This document shows positions 35,153 to 43,084 of a stretch of 64,000 bases of DNA, in pieces. This DNA is from Gammaproteobacteria bacterium (GTDB lineage: Bacteria; Pseudomonadota; Gammaproteobacteria; Pseudomonadales; Halieaceae). The first letter of the stretch is position 1. Each line of letters starts with the position of its first letter. The notes below the pieces were generated by a model, which was not told where the DNA came from, did no database searches, and saw only the letters and a list, made by a program, of their open reading frames with translations. The stretch covers positions 124,001-188,000 of the forward strand of contig JAUICG010000006.1 in assembly GCA_030427485.1 (NCBI GenBank), in the 5' to 3' direction. The position numbers and the translations under genes were made by a program.

Positions 35153-35662
35153 ATGAGTGTAGCAGCAGTGGGTAATGACCACATCCGGCACGAGATTCTG
35201 GTGTGCGGCGCCTCGAATGCCGTTTTCAATGGCCTGAGCGCCTGGTTACTTATCAGGAGCGGCCCGGGACTGCGCTGGGAGGGAGATCACAGCTTTGTCG
35301 TGGATATCATCGCAACCGGGTTACTGCTGCCGCTGATCGTCGCACTGATTGTGATTCCACTGCAGCGCAGCAAGCTGCGCAAGGGGCAGCTGGCAGCCAT
35401 CGACCTGGGTGCCTCCTCGCTCATGCAATCACTGGCGGACCGCTTTCCTGCCGGCACGGCGAGCAGCGCGGGCCTGTTCGGACTGATAGGCATGGTGATA
35501 GTCGCTCCGCTGACCCTTGCGGGCTTCTACCTGCTCGGTGTCGAACATGTCACGCCACTACACTACGCCGTATTCAAGGGGCTTTGGGCCGGACTGATCG
35601 CAGCGGTACTGGTGGTTCCGATGGTGCTGATCGCGCTGCGCAAACCAAACCAGGGAGTATAG
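35153..35662 (+). CDS. Hypothetical four-helix membrane protein
   Basis: A 169-residue protein with four hydrophobic segments (near 20-35, 50-75, 105-130 and 140-160) and no recognised domain. A GTG at 35141 is an alternative start; neither start has a strong ribosome binding site. Its TAG lies two bases before the ATG of the next SDR, so the pair is translationally linked. No function can be assigned. Confidence 0.75.
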   Translation: MSVAAVGNDHIRHEILVCGASNAVFNGLSAWLLIRSGPGLRWEGDHSFVVDIIATGLLLPLIVALIVIPLQRSKLRKGQLAAIDLGASSLMQSLADRFPAGTASSAGLFGLIGMVIVAPLTLAGFYLLGVEHVTPLHYAVFKGLWAGLIAAVLVVPMVLIALRKPNQGV

Positions 35663-35664
35663 AC

Positions 35665-36420
35665 ATGGGTCTGCTCGACAATAAATCAGGCATAGTCACC
35701 GGCTCCGGCCAGGGTATCGGCCGCGCCATCGCCCTCGCCTACGCACTGGAAGGTGCGAAAGTAGTCGTATCCGATATCAACGGCGCGATGGGCGAGGAAA
35801 CCACGCAACTGATCACCGATGCCGGTGGTACTGCCGTATTTGTCCACTGCGACGTGAGCAGGGAGGATTCGGTAAAAGCGATGGTGGATGCCACCATAAA
35901 GCACTTCGGCCAACTGGATATCGCCTGCAACAGTGCGGCGCTGAGTCGCGGCTCCGGCCCTATTCACCAGTATGAGCGCGAGGTCTTCGACCAGACATTG
36001 GAGATGTGCCTGACGAACACCTGGTTGTGTATGAAATACGAGATCGCCGCAATGCTCGACCACGGCGGGGCAATCGTAAACATCTCGTCCAACGCCTCGC
36101 TGCGCGGACAGGCCTACAATACGGCTTACGCCGCGGCCAAGGCCGGCGTCAATCTGCTGACCAAAAGCTCCGCCGCCGAGTACGGCGCTCAGGGTATCCG
36201 GATTAACGCCGTGTCACCCGGGGTGATTCGCACCCCAGGCCTGGAAAAGTACTTTGAGGAACATCCGGAGAAAGCCGCGGGGCTGAAAAAAGCGGCCGTT
36301 CTCAATCGCCTGGGAGAACCGGGTGAGATCGCCGACGCGGTCAGTTTCCTGTCCAGCGACCGGGCCTCCTTCATCACCGGGCAGGTACTTTCAGTGGATG
36401 GCGGCGGCGCGGTGCGCTAG
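35665..36420 (+). CDS. Short-chain dehydrogenase/reductase
   Basis: A 251-residue classical SDR. TGSGQGIG is near residue 12, the cofactor Asp in VSDING suggests NAD(H), ACNSAA replaces the usual NNAG, and the active site is YAAAK after ISSNAS. The end SVDGGGAVR is standard. The ATG at 35665 has AGGGAG upstream, and a longer open frame upstream overlaps the membrane-protein gene in another frame. It is followed by a SnoaL-like gene after 70 bases. Substrate unknown. Confidence 0.93.
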   Translation: MGLLDNKSGIVTGSGQGIGRAIALAYALEGAKVVVSDINGAMGEETTQLITDAGGTAVFVHCDVSREDSVKAMVDATIKHFGQLDIACNSAALSRGSGPIHQYEREVFDQTLEMCLTNTWLCMKYEIAAMLDHGGAIVNISSNASLRGQAYNTAYAAAKAGVNLLTKSSAAEYGAQGIRINAVSPGVIRTPGLEKYFEEHPEKAAGLKKAAVLNRLGEPGEIADAVSFLSSDRASFITGQVLSVDGGGAVR

Positions 36421-36438
36421 CCTGCCGACCTGGTAAGG

Positions 36439-36458
36439 AACGACGCCATGGTGTCGTT
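36439..36458. promoter_or_regulatory. Near-perfect 20-base palindrome before the SnoaL-like gene
   Basis: AACGAC at 36439-36444 mirrors GTCGTT at 36453-36458, with CCATGG at the centre and one G-T pair. It lies between the SDR stop and the SnoaL-like ATG, where it could be an attenuator, an operator or an RNA processing site. Confidence 0.35.
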
Positions 36459-36490
36459 GATCCGGGACAAAACGTACCTTCGGAGCAAAC

Positions 36491-36907
36491 ATGGAGAACG
36501 CAGCAGACCTGCCCGCCGCACAGCGACTGGCAATTCACGAGTTGATCTCTCTCTACGGCCACCTGATTGACGAGCGACAATTCTCAAAACTCGGCCAGGT
36601 ATTTACCGATGACGCCGTGTTTGACATGAGTCAGTTCGACGGAAATTGTTATCGTGGCCTGCCCGCCATCCAGGCAATGATGCTCGCCAGTCGTGAACAC
36701 CCGCTGGCCCACCACGCCACCAATATCGTAGTGCAGACACAGGGCGATCGCATTACCGTCATGTCCAAGGGAATTGGTGTTGGCGCAAAGGGACGCGTGG
36801 GCAGTGTGACCTATCGCGATCAACTGGTATCGACACCACAGGGATGGCGCATTCAGCAACGATGCTGCGAGTTGCGTCAGCCCGATACTATTCCCGAGCC
36901 TTCCTGA
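36491..36907 (+). CDS. SnoaL-like (NTF2-fold) protein
   Basis: A 138-residue alpha+beta cone-fold protein of the SnoaL/ketosteroid-isomerase superfamily: an N-terminal helix pair (AIHELISLYGHLIDERQF), FTDDAVFDMS, a HHATNIVV strand with the pocket His, and a closing WRIQQRCCEL strand. Members include isomerases, dehydratases and many proteins without known chemistry. GGAG precedes the ATG at 36491. It is probably cotranscribed with the upstream SDR, so it may act on the same cyclic substrate. Confidence 0.85.
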   Translation: MENAADLPAAQRLAIHELISLYGHLIDERQFSKLGQVFTDDAVFDMSQFDGNCYRGLPAIQAMMLASREHPLAHHATNIVVQTQGDRITVMSKGIGVGAKGRVGSVTYRDQLVSTPQGWRIQQRCCELRQPDTIPEPS

Positions 36908-37178
36908 GCGTGCCGCTGCGGACGTGAATGAACGCGGCGTGATCGCCAAACAAAGTAGTGGGACAAGCTGTTCCGTCCGGCTATCGCTGGCGCACCATAA
37001 GCCGCCATCTGGAAACTGGCTGAGCACCACTGAAGTGTGAAGGCCTGTTTTCAATGAGCTACCAACGTTCCAAAGACAGCGAAAAGCACTGCTTGAAGGA
37101 GTAAACATCGATCAATCGTAGCTGTCGTGTACCACCAGCCCTGAGCGATCGGTAGAAAACCACAAACAGGAGAGTCTT

Positions 37179-37640
37179 ATGAATCTTAGGGGTATTAATC
37201 GGATTATTGTCGCAGTCCACGATTTGGAGAAATCGAAACGTTACTATTCGGAACTGCTTGGGGCACATTTTAATGACGCAAACTGGACTGGCGAGAATTA
37301 CGGTATCAATGTTGCGATAAGCTGGGATGCGGGAATCGAGCTATGCGCACCAATGCAGGGCCGAGAAGGTGACAGCGCGGTATCCGCCTTTCTCAAAATG
37401 AATGGCGAGGGTGTTTTGAACGTCGTATTCAACTACGACAACGCCGCTAGCGCCCTGAGAAACGCGAAGTCGATGGATATCCAATGCCTGCACTCACTCG
37501 ACTATACCCAGGCGGAAATAGATGCACATCTTGATGCATTGTTCTGTAAGTACGAGGAACACATCTTGAACAGTTCTGACGCTTGCGGGTTTTCCATCAC
37601 CATTGCGCAAATTACAGAGAAGCAGCCATCGCTCAAATAA
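37179..37640 (+). CDS. VOC (glyoxalase/bleomycin-resistance fold) protein
   Basis: A 153-residue protein. The first part (INRIIVAVHDLEKSKRYYSELLG) is the typical VOC opening, followed by repeated beta-alpha-beta units; clear metal ligands are not all identifiable. Codon usage and base composition are visibly less GC-rich than flanking genes, suggesting acquisition by transfer. CAGGAGAG precedes the ATG at 37179. The 271 bases before it hold no recognisable gene. Function unknown. Confidence 0.8.
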   Translation: MNLRGINRIIVAVHDLEKSKRYYSELLGAHFNDANWTGENYGINVAISWDAGIELCAPMQGREGDSAVSAFLKMNGEGVLNVVFNYDNAASALRNAKSMDIQCLHSLDYTQAEIDAHLDALFCKYEEHILNSSDACGFSITIAQITEKQPSLK

Positions 37641-37656
37641 TAAGTGACATAACAAG

Positions 37657-37893
37657 AGCGCGACTATCGTCGCGGACGGTGCGTTGCCCGACGAAGTCAC
37701 CATGATGAATACCATCATCACTTTCGTCGACCTCGACACCCCGACCGAATCCACCATTACGCTAAAGGATCCACATGCGGTGAAAGGCTCCGTTAACGCA
37801 ATCTCAATGCTGGCCCCCGTGGGAGGCGCACTGCCAGGCCTGAGGGTGGGTGAAACTATCGAATGGCCCCTCCCCAACGGCAGGCGACGCTAA
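37657..37893 (+). pseudogene. rnk: Remnant of an Rnk/GreA-GreB C-terminal domain
   Basis: About 78 codons in frame encode VADGALPDEVTMMNTIITF, ISMLAPVGGALPGLRVGE and IEWPLPNGRRR. These match the C-terminal half of the regulator of nucleoside diphosphate kinase (VTMNS..., SVLAPVG.AL.GL.VGD.I.WPLP.G). The N-terminal coiled coil is absent, the frame is closed by a TGA at 37645-37647, and the last strand after WPLPNG is cut short by a stop. There is no start codon with a good ribosome site. A gene fragment next to a compositionally odd VOC gene points to past recombination here. Confidence 0.7.
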
Positions 37894-37922
37894 TAATCCA
37901 TCATCATGATATTGACGGGGTA

Positions 37923-39911
37923 CTAGTAGTGAGTACCTTTCATTAATGCCGCCACCGCGACTTGCTCGGCGGACGGTTCCAGCAAAGGCTTGTCGCGATC
38001 GAGTGCGGCGAGCACCTTCTTCTCATCAAACATCCGGAACGGCATGTTCATCGTGGCCGCCGCCAGTTTGGGCGATAGCAGATTGAGAACCTGGAAGGCC
38101 CGGCCCATACCCGTCACCACGCGGCTTTGCCTGTTGATGACCGCGTCCACCACCATGTCGGCAGCTTCTTCAGGCGTCAGCGTCGGCGCGTACTCATAGG
38201 CCTTGGTGGGGCCTATCATCGGCGTCTTCACCAACGGCATGTTGACGTTGGTGAAGAATACATTGCGATCGCAAAACTCCGCCTCCGCGCAGCGCGTCCA
38301 GCCTTCCAGCGCGGACTTGGAAGCAATGTAGGCGGAAAATCTTGCCGGCGGCCCGAGCACCCCCATGGAGGAGATATTGATGATATGACCGGACCTGCGC
38401 GCACTCATGCCGGGAAGTACCGCGAGGCTGCATCGCAGCGCCCCGAAGTAATTGATCTGCATGGTGCGTTCAAAGTCGTGGAAGCGGTCGAAGGAATCTT
38501 CCACTGCCCTGCGAATGGATCGGCCGGCGTTGTTCACCAGAATATCGACCTGACCATGCTCCTTGAGTACCTGATCCATGAATTGATCGCAGGAATCCAT
38601 ATCGGCGAGATCGCAGGCGTAGGTATAGACCTCTCTGCCGACGGCCTCGATTTTTTGCCTCGCCTCCTCCAGTTTCTCGACGGTGCGTCCACAGATGACC
38701 AGTTTCGCGCCGGCTTCTCCCAGGCGCAACGCGCTGGACAGGCCGATCCCGCTTCCCGCACCGGTAATCACCACGACCTTGCCTTCGACATTGCCCTTCA
38801 GTGTCCGGTCAACAAACAGGTCGGGGTCCAGGTTACGCTCCCAGTAATCCCAGAGTCTGGGCGCGTAGGTATGCAACCTGGGGACTTCAATATCACTGCC
38901 GCGCAAGGCATCGGCGGTATCACGGTTGTCAAAACGGGTGTTCCAGTTGAAAAACAGGGTGGCATCCGCCGGCATGCCGAAGCCTTCCAGGGTGGAATCG
39001 ATCAGCCGCCTCACCGCCGGCAATTTAGTTACCATGGACAGCAGGCTGTTCGGCAGGAAAGAGAAGATTCTGGTGTCCAGCCGGATCGCAAATCGTGGCG
39101 CATGTGCCGCCTCGGCAAAAATGTTCAGCATTTCCCCGGCGGTGTAGTGATCCGGATTAGTCAAGTGAAAACAGCGTCCATCATGGCCTTTCTGGTGAGC
39201 GATGTAATCCATCGCATTCACTACATAGTCCACGGGTACGACGTTGAAGCAGCCGGAATCAACTCCCACCATCGGAAACCATGACGGCAGCGCATTGCGC
39301 ATTTTCTGTATCACTTTAAAGCAATAGTAAGGACCATCGATCTTGTCGATCTCCCCGGTTCGGGAGTGCCCCACCACCGAGGCGGGGCGATAGACGCGCC
39401 AGGGTATCGTACATTCCTTTCGCACGATGGCTTCGGAATCATGTTTGGTACGGAAATAGGGGTGGTTGAGGGCCCCCGCTTCGTCAAACATATCCTCGCG
39501 GAACGTCCCGGTGTAGTTGCCAGCGGCGGCAATCGAACTCACATGCTGGAAACATCCGGCCCCCAGCGCCACAGCCAGTTCAACGGCATTTCGCGTACCC
39601 TCAACATTTATCGCCACCTGGCTTTCTGCCGAGGCGCGCAAATCATAGAGGGCGGCCAGGTGATAGAAATGCGCCACTTTACCCGACAGCATTTCAAGAT
39701 CGGCCTTGCTTAATCCCAGTTTGTGCTGTGCGAGGTCGCCATAGACCGGCACCAGCTTTTTGTCGCTGGCGCGCAACGAAGCCTTCAATTCACCGAATTT
39801 GTGTTCTGACTCCCTGCGAACAAGGCAATACACTGTGCCGCCGCGCGCCAGCAGTCGCGCAACGAGATACTTACCGATAAACCCTGTTCCGCCTGTGACA
39901 AAATACTTCAT
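37923..39911 (-). CDS. Two-domain fatty acyl-CoA reductase (extended SDR + classical SDR)
   Basis: A 662-residue fusion. The N-terminal extended SDR (about 1-360) starts MKYFVTGGTGFIGKYL with the nucleotide motif TGGTGFIG and has YFRTK as active-site YxxxK. The C-terminal classical SDR (about 385-600) has ITGAGSGIG, NNAGRS and YIASK, ending in EQVAVAALMKGTHY. Length, order and motifs match the Marinobacter fatty acyl-CoA reductase (Maqu_2220 type), which reduces acyl-CoA through aldehyde to fatty alcohol. The ATG at 39911 has GGGAG upstream. A paralogue lies at 50.7 kb and a wax ester synthase at 43 kb, supporting a wax-ester role. A 15-bp palindrome lies upstream. Confidence 0.88.
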   Translation of the reverse strand: MKYFVTGGTGFIGKYLVARLLARGGTVYCLVRRESEHKFGELKASLRASDKKLVPVYGDLAQHKLGLSKADLEMLSGKVAHFYHLAALYDLRASAESQVAINVEGTRNAVELAVALGAGCFQHVSSIAAAGNYTGTFREDMFDEAGALNHPYFRTKHDSEAIVRKECTIPWRVYRPASVVGHSRTGEIDKIDGPYYCFKVIQKMRNALPSWFPMVGVDSGCFNVVPVDYVVNAMDYIAHQKGHDGRCFHLTNPDHYTAGEMLNIFAEAAHAPRFAIRLDTRIFSFLPNSLLSMVTKLPAVRRLIDSTLEGFGMPADATLFFNWNTRFDNRDTADALRGSDIEVPRLHTYAPRLWDYWERNLDPDLFVDRTLKGNVEGKVVVITGAGSGIGLSSALRLGEAGAKLVICGRTVEKLEEARQKIEAVGREVYTYACDLADMDSCDQFMDQVLKEHGQVDILVNNAGRSIRRAVEDSFDRFHDFERTMQINYFGALRCSLAVLPGMSARRSGHIINISSMGVLGPPARFSAYIASKSALEGWTRCAEAEFCDRNVFFTNVNMPLVKTPMIGPTKAYEYAPTLTPEEAADMVVDAVINRQSRVVTGMGRAFQVLNLLSPKLAAATMNMPFRMFDEKKVLAALDRDKPLLEPSAEQVAVAALMKGTHY

Positions 39912-39951
39912 TCCATACTCCCACCCGACCAGGTTGACATAACCAAGGGGC

Positions 39952-39966
39952 AATGCGTTACGCATT
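39952..39966. promoter_or_regulatory. Perfect palindrome upstream of the acyl-CoA reductase gene
   Basis: AATGCGTTACGCATT is a perfect 15-base inverted repeat (7-bp arms, single central base), 41 bases upstream of the reductase start at 39911. It is operator-like in size and place. The regulator is unknown; no similar site is seen before the 50.7-kb paralogue. Confidence 0.5.
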
Positions 39967-40064
39967 TGCCATCAACCCAGTCTAGATAGAATGCCGGAAA
40001 ACCCTATTGCCACTTCCAGCAAAATGGGGTGACCTGTTTTTGCAGCGGCCAGGATCGGCCTGGA

Positions 40065-41129
40065 TCAGGCCTTGCGGGACCTGAACTGTTGCGGTGTCAA
40101 TCCAGTCCACTTCTTGAACGCGCGATAGAATGCGCTGGGGTCGGAAAAACCAAGATATTCAGCGACACTGGTTCCGCTGTTTTTTTCATCGCGCAGTAGC
40201 TCAATGGCGGCGTCTCGCCGACAGTGATCCTTGACTTTCTGAAAGGAGGTACCCTCATCCCGAAGCCTGCGGTGCAGGGTGGTCGAAGTGGTGAACAGGC
40301 GCGCTGCAACCTCTTCCAGGGAGGGCATTGCCCTGGAAAAATCAGTGCCTATCAGCCCTTTCACCCTGGCTGATACGCTGCTGGCCAACTCGTCAGCCTC
40401 GATCAGTTCGGCCGGGAAAGTGGCCAACATCCGGTCCAACGTGGATTCGGTCTGCACCAACGGGTTGTCGAGGTATCGGCTATGCAGTTCCATACCACAC
40501 CAGTCGGCATTGAAGTACACTGGCGCACGGAAGGAGTCGGTATAGGCATTGGCTGAGCCATGAGGCGCACAATCAAAATGCACGCCGACAAGGTCAATAT
40601 AGGTGCCAGTGAGCCAACTGGCCTGCCGGTGCCACAGGTACAGCGCGAGCATGCGTCCGGGCAGGCCGGGTAGCCAGCGCAACTGATCCATACTGAAGTC
40701 CGCAGCGGCGGGTATGACGTCGGAATCGATCGGGCCCAGGTTGAATACCCAGCGGGTGTTCTCCCCGTTGGGTTGAAACGAAAAACTTCGCTTTTTTTCC
40801 TCGAAACGCGTGAAATAGTTGGCGGCTCGCACCAGGCAATCGCGCAGGGTGGCGCCGTGAATCATGTACACAAACAGCACACGATAGCTGCTGAGCGTCA
40901 GTATGGCATCCAGGTTTTCCTCGGCGACTCCGGCTGCCGCCTGCGACCGACGGACCATGGCGATAAACAGGCGGCCGAAATCCTGCGCGCTGATTGTCGC
41001 TTCCGGGCCAGAACGCGACCCATCAAAGTCAATGCCAAGTTTTTCCGCCTCCGCCAGCAGTTCCTGCTCGGGTAAGCCAAACAGGTCCAAACTGGCTCGC
41101 AGATTCTGAACGGACAGCACCCGGGGCAT
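40065..41129 (-). CDS. AraC family transcriptional regulator
   Basis: A 354-residue regulator of the same OruR-like subfamily: N-terminal sensing domain (about 15-200) and C-terminal AraC helix-turn-helix (about 250-350; TSVAEYLGFSDPSAFYRAFKKW and LTPQQFR). The ATG at 41129 is chosen over an upstream codon because GGGAAG precedes it. It lies between the acyl-CoA reductase (same strand, downstream) and the acyl-CoA ligase (divergent), so it is the natural candidate regulator of this lipid block. Confidence 0.92.
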   Translation of the reverse strand: MPRVLSVQNLRASLDLFGLPEQELLAEAEKLGIDFDGSRSGPEATISAQDFGRLFIAMVRRSQAAAGVAEENLDAILTLSSYRVLFVYMIHGATLRDCLVRAANYFTRFEEKKRSFSFQPNGENTRWVFNLGPIDSDVIPAAADFSMDQLRWLPGLPGRMLALYLWHRQASWLTGTYIDLVGVHFDCAPHGSANAYTDSFRAPVYFNADWCGMELHSRYLDNPLVQTESTLDRMLATFPAELIEADELASSVSARVKGLIGTDFSRAMPSLEEVAARLFTTSTTLHRRLRDEGTSFQKVKDHCRRDAAIELLRDEKNSGTSVAEYLGFSDPSAFYRAFKKWTGLTPQQFRSRKA

Positions 41130-41283
41130 ACGGTCTTCCCACCATCCTCTGATCGGGGCACAGCGCAGGAATCGGCCATCCAATTATGCTAAGTTCCGCA
41201 CTGTGCAGCACAATGGCATCACATTATATTCGGCGTCATGATACGCAATAATAGCGCTTTGTATGCCTTACAAGGAAAAAGAA

Positions 41284-42978
41284 ATGGACGAAATCAAGCA
41301 AGCCTACGACCAATCGATTGCCGCGCTCACTGAACCGGGCAGGGACTTCGAGATTACGCGATGCACCATCGGCGACATTGACTACGCAGTGTACAGGAAT
41401 GCACCCGAAACGCTGCAGGAAGTGTACTTCGCGGCAGCCGCACACGGCGCAAAAGAGTTCCTGGTTTATGAAGGGGAACGCTGGACATTCGACGACCTGT
41501 TCGCGCAGGCCTGGGCGATAGCCGACGCGCTCAACACCCGGCACAGGATTATGCCGGGTGACCGTGTGGGTATCGCGATGCGCAACTACCCGGAGTGGTT
41601 GAGCGCTTATATCGCGATCACCGCGATTGGCGCGGTTGTCGTGCCGATCAACAGTTGGGGTATGGCGCAGGACCTGCTGTTTGCCGTGCGCGACAGCGGT
41701 TGCAAGACCGTGTTCTGCGACCAGCAGCGTTATGACCTGATGGCCCAGGGCCTGGTGGAGTCACAGATCCACGCGGTGATTGCCCGCCCTGACCCCTCGT
41801 CCAGCAACGAACCGGGCCAATCGCTGCAGGATTTCATCGCCGCCAGCGCAAACGCTTCGCCGCCTGCTACTCCTATCGCGACCGAAGACAACGCGATGAT
41901 TATGTATACCTCCGGCACGACTGGAAAACCCAAGGGGGCAGTCTCCACGCACCGCGCGCTATGCCAGGCACTGGTGAACTTCGAGTGCACGGCCACCGCG
42001 TCGGCCATGAGCAACCCGGAGTTGATCGGGGCGATGCTGTCCAAAGGGCTGGAGCCGGTGCAGTTGCTCGCCGTTCCGCTGTTCCATGTCAGCGGTCTGC
42101 ACGCCGTATTTCTCAACGCGCTGCGGGCCGGGCGCAAGATCGTCATGATGTACAAGTGGGACCCGGTCCGGGCGCTTCAGTTGATCGAACGCGAAAGGAT
42201 CACCATTCTCAGCGTCGCGCCGTCGATGCTGCTGCAACTGCTTGAATCTCCCCAATTCGACCGCTTTGACACCAGCAGTCTCTCCAGCCTCGGTGCCGGC
42301 GGCTCGGCGACCCCGGCCAGGGTGTCCGCCCTGATGCGCGAAAAGGTGAACAGTATGTATGGCGGCACCGGCTGGGGTATGACGGAAACCAATTCCATCG
42401 GTACAGCCTTCACCGGCCAGGCCTTCATCGACAACCCTGCCAGCGCGGGGTTCCGCCACGCCACCGTGGAGATCAGGGTATGTGACGAGCACGGATCAGA
42501 GTTGCCCCCGGGCACACCGGGCAGGCTCTGGATAAAGACGGCGACGGTGGTGAGCGGTTACTGGAACAGGCCCGATGCCAATGCAAAGAGCTTCCGCGAG
42601 GGCTGGTTCGACACCGAGGACATCGGCTACTTCGATGCCAACGGCTACCTGTACCTGTCCGATCGCGCCAAGGACATGATTATCCGCGCGGGAGAGAATA
42701 TCTACCCGGCGGAGATCGAGGCGGCACTGCTGGAGCATCCGGCGGTGCATGAGGTGGCCGCTTTCGGCATCGCCGATGACAAACTGGGCGAGCAGGTTGC
42801 AGTCGCTGTGGTGCCCAGGGAGGGCGAATCGCTGACCGAGGACGACCTCACGCGTTTCGCCAGGGAACACCTGGCCGCGTTCAAGGTGCCTTACCGGGTA
42901 ACCATCATGGAACAGCCGCTACCGAGGAACCCCGCGGGGAAAGTATTGAAAAACGTCCTGAAGGACGCAGCTTCATAG
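41284..42978 (+). CDS. Acyl-CoA ligase (class I adenylate-forming enzyme)
   Basis: A 564-residue ANL-superfamily synthetase that activates a carboxylic acid with ATP and CoA. The P-loop YTSGTTGKPKGA is near residue 210, the core motif GWGMTETN near 360, GWFDTEDIGYF near 440, YLSDRAKDMIIRAGENIYP near 460, and the catalytic Lys in NPAGKVLK near the end. An ATG at 41263 is in frame, but 41284 has AAGGA at the right distance. It is divergent from the AraC gene and converges on the WS/DGAT gene. A long-chain fatty acid is the likely substrate given the neighbours; this is inference. Confidence 0.94.
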   Translation: MDEIKQAYDQSIAALTEPGRDFEITRCTIGDIDYAVYRNAPETLQEVYFAAAAHGAKEFLVYEGERWTFDDLFAQAWAIADALNTRHRIMPGDRVGIAMRNYPEWLSAYIAITAIGAVVVPINSWGMAQDLLFAVRDSGCKTVFCDQQRYDLMAQGLVESQIHAVIARPDPSSSNEPGQSLQDFIAASANASPPATPIATEDNAMIMYTSGTTGKPKGAVSTHRALCQALVNFECTATASAMSNPELIGAMLSKGLEPVQLLAVPLFHVSGLHAVFLNALRAGRKIVMMYKWDPVRALQLIERERITILSVAPSMLLQLLESPQFDRFDTSSLSSLGAGGSATPARVSALMREKVNSMYGGTGWGMTETNSIGTAFTGQAFIDNPASAGFRHATVEIRVCDEHGSELPPGTPGRLWIKTATVVSGYWNRPDANAKSFREGWFDTEDIGYFDANGYLYLSDRAKDMIIRAGENIYPAEIEAALLEHPAVHEVAAFGIADDKLGEQVAVAVVPREGESLTEDDLTRFAREHLAAFKVPYRVTIMEQPLPRNPAGKVLKNVLKDAAS

Positions 42979-43020
42979 GAGAGCGCGAAGAGGTGCTCGT
43001 GCAACGCCTGCTGCTCAGCC

Positions 43021-43038
43021 ATTGGCGTCAGCGCCAAT
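43021..43038. terminator. Hairpin between convergent ligase and acyltransferase genes
   Basis: ATTGGCG-tcag-CGCCAAT is a perfect 7-bp stem with a 4-base loop, 42 bases after the ligase stop. It lacks a T run on either strand, so termination is only probable. Confidence 0.4.
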
Positions 43039-43084
43039 AATCAGGCGGCCACCTGGATGGCGGCAGTATCGCTACCGTAACCCG

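Noticed and set aside
38127..39284. Plus-strand open frame of 385 codons
   Set aside because: Antisense to the first acyl-CoA reductase, with His/Gln-rich composition typical of shadow frames.
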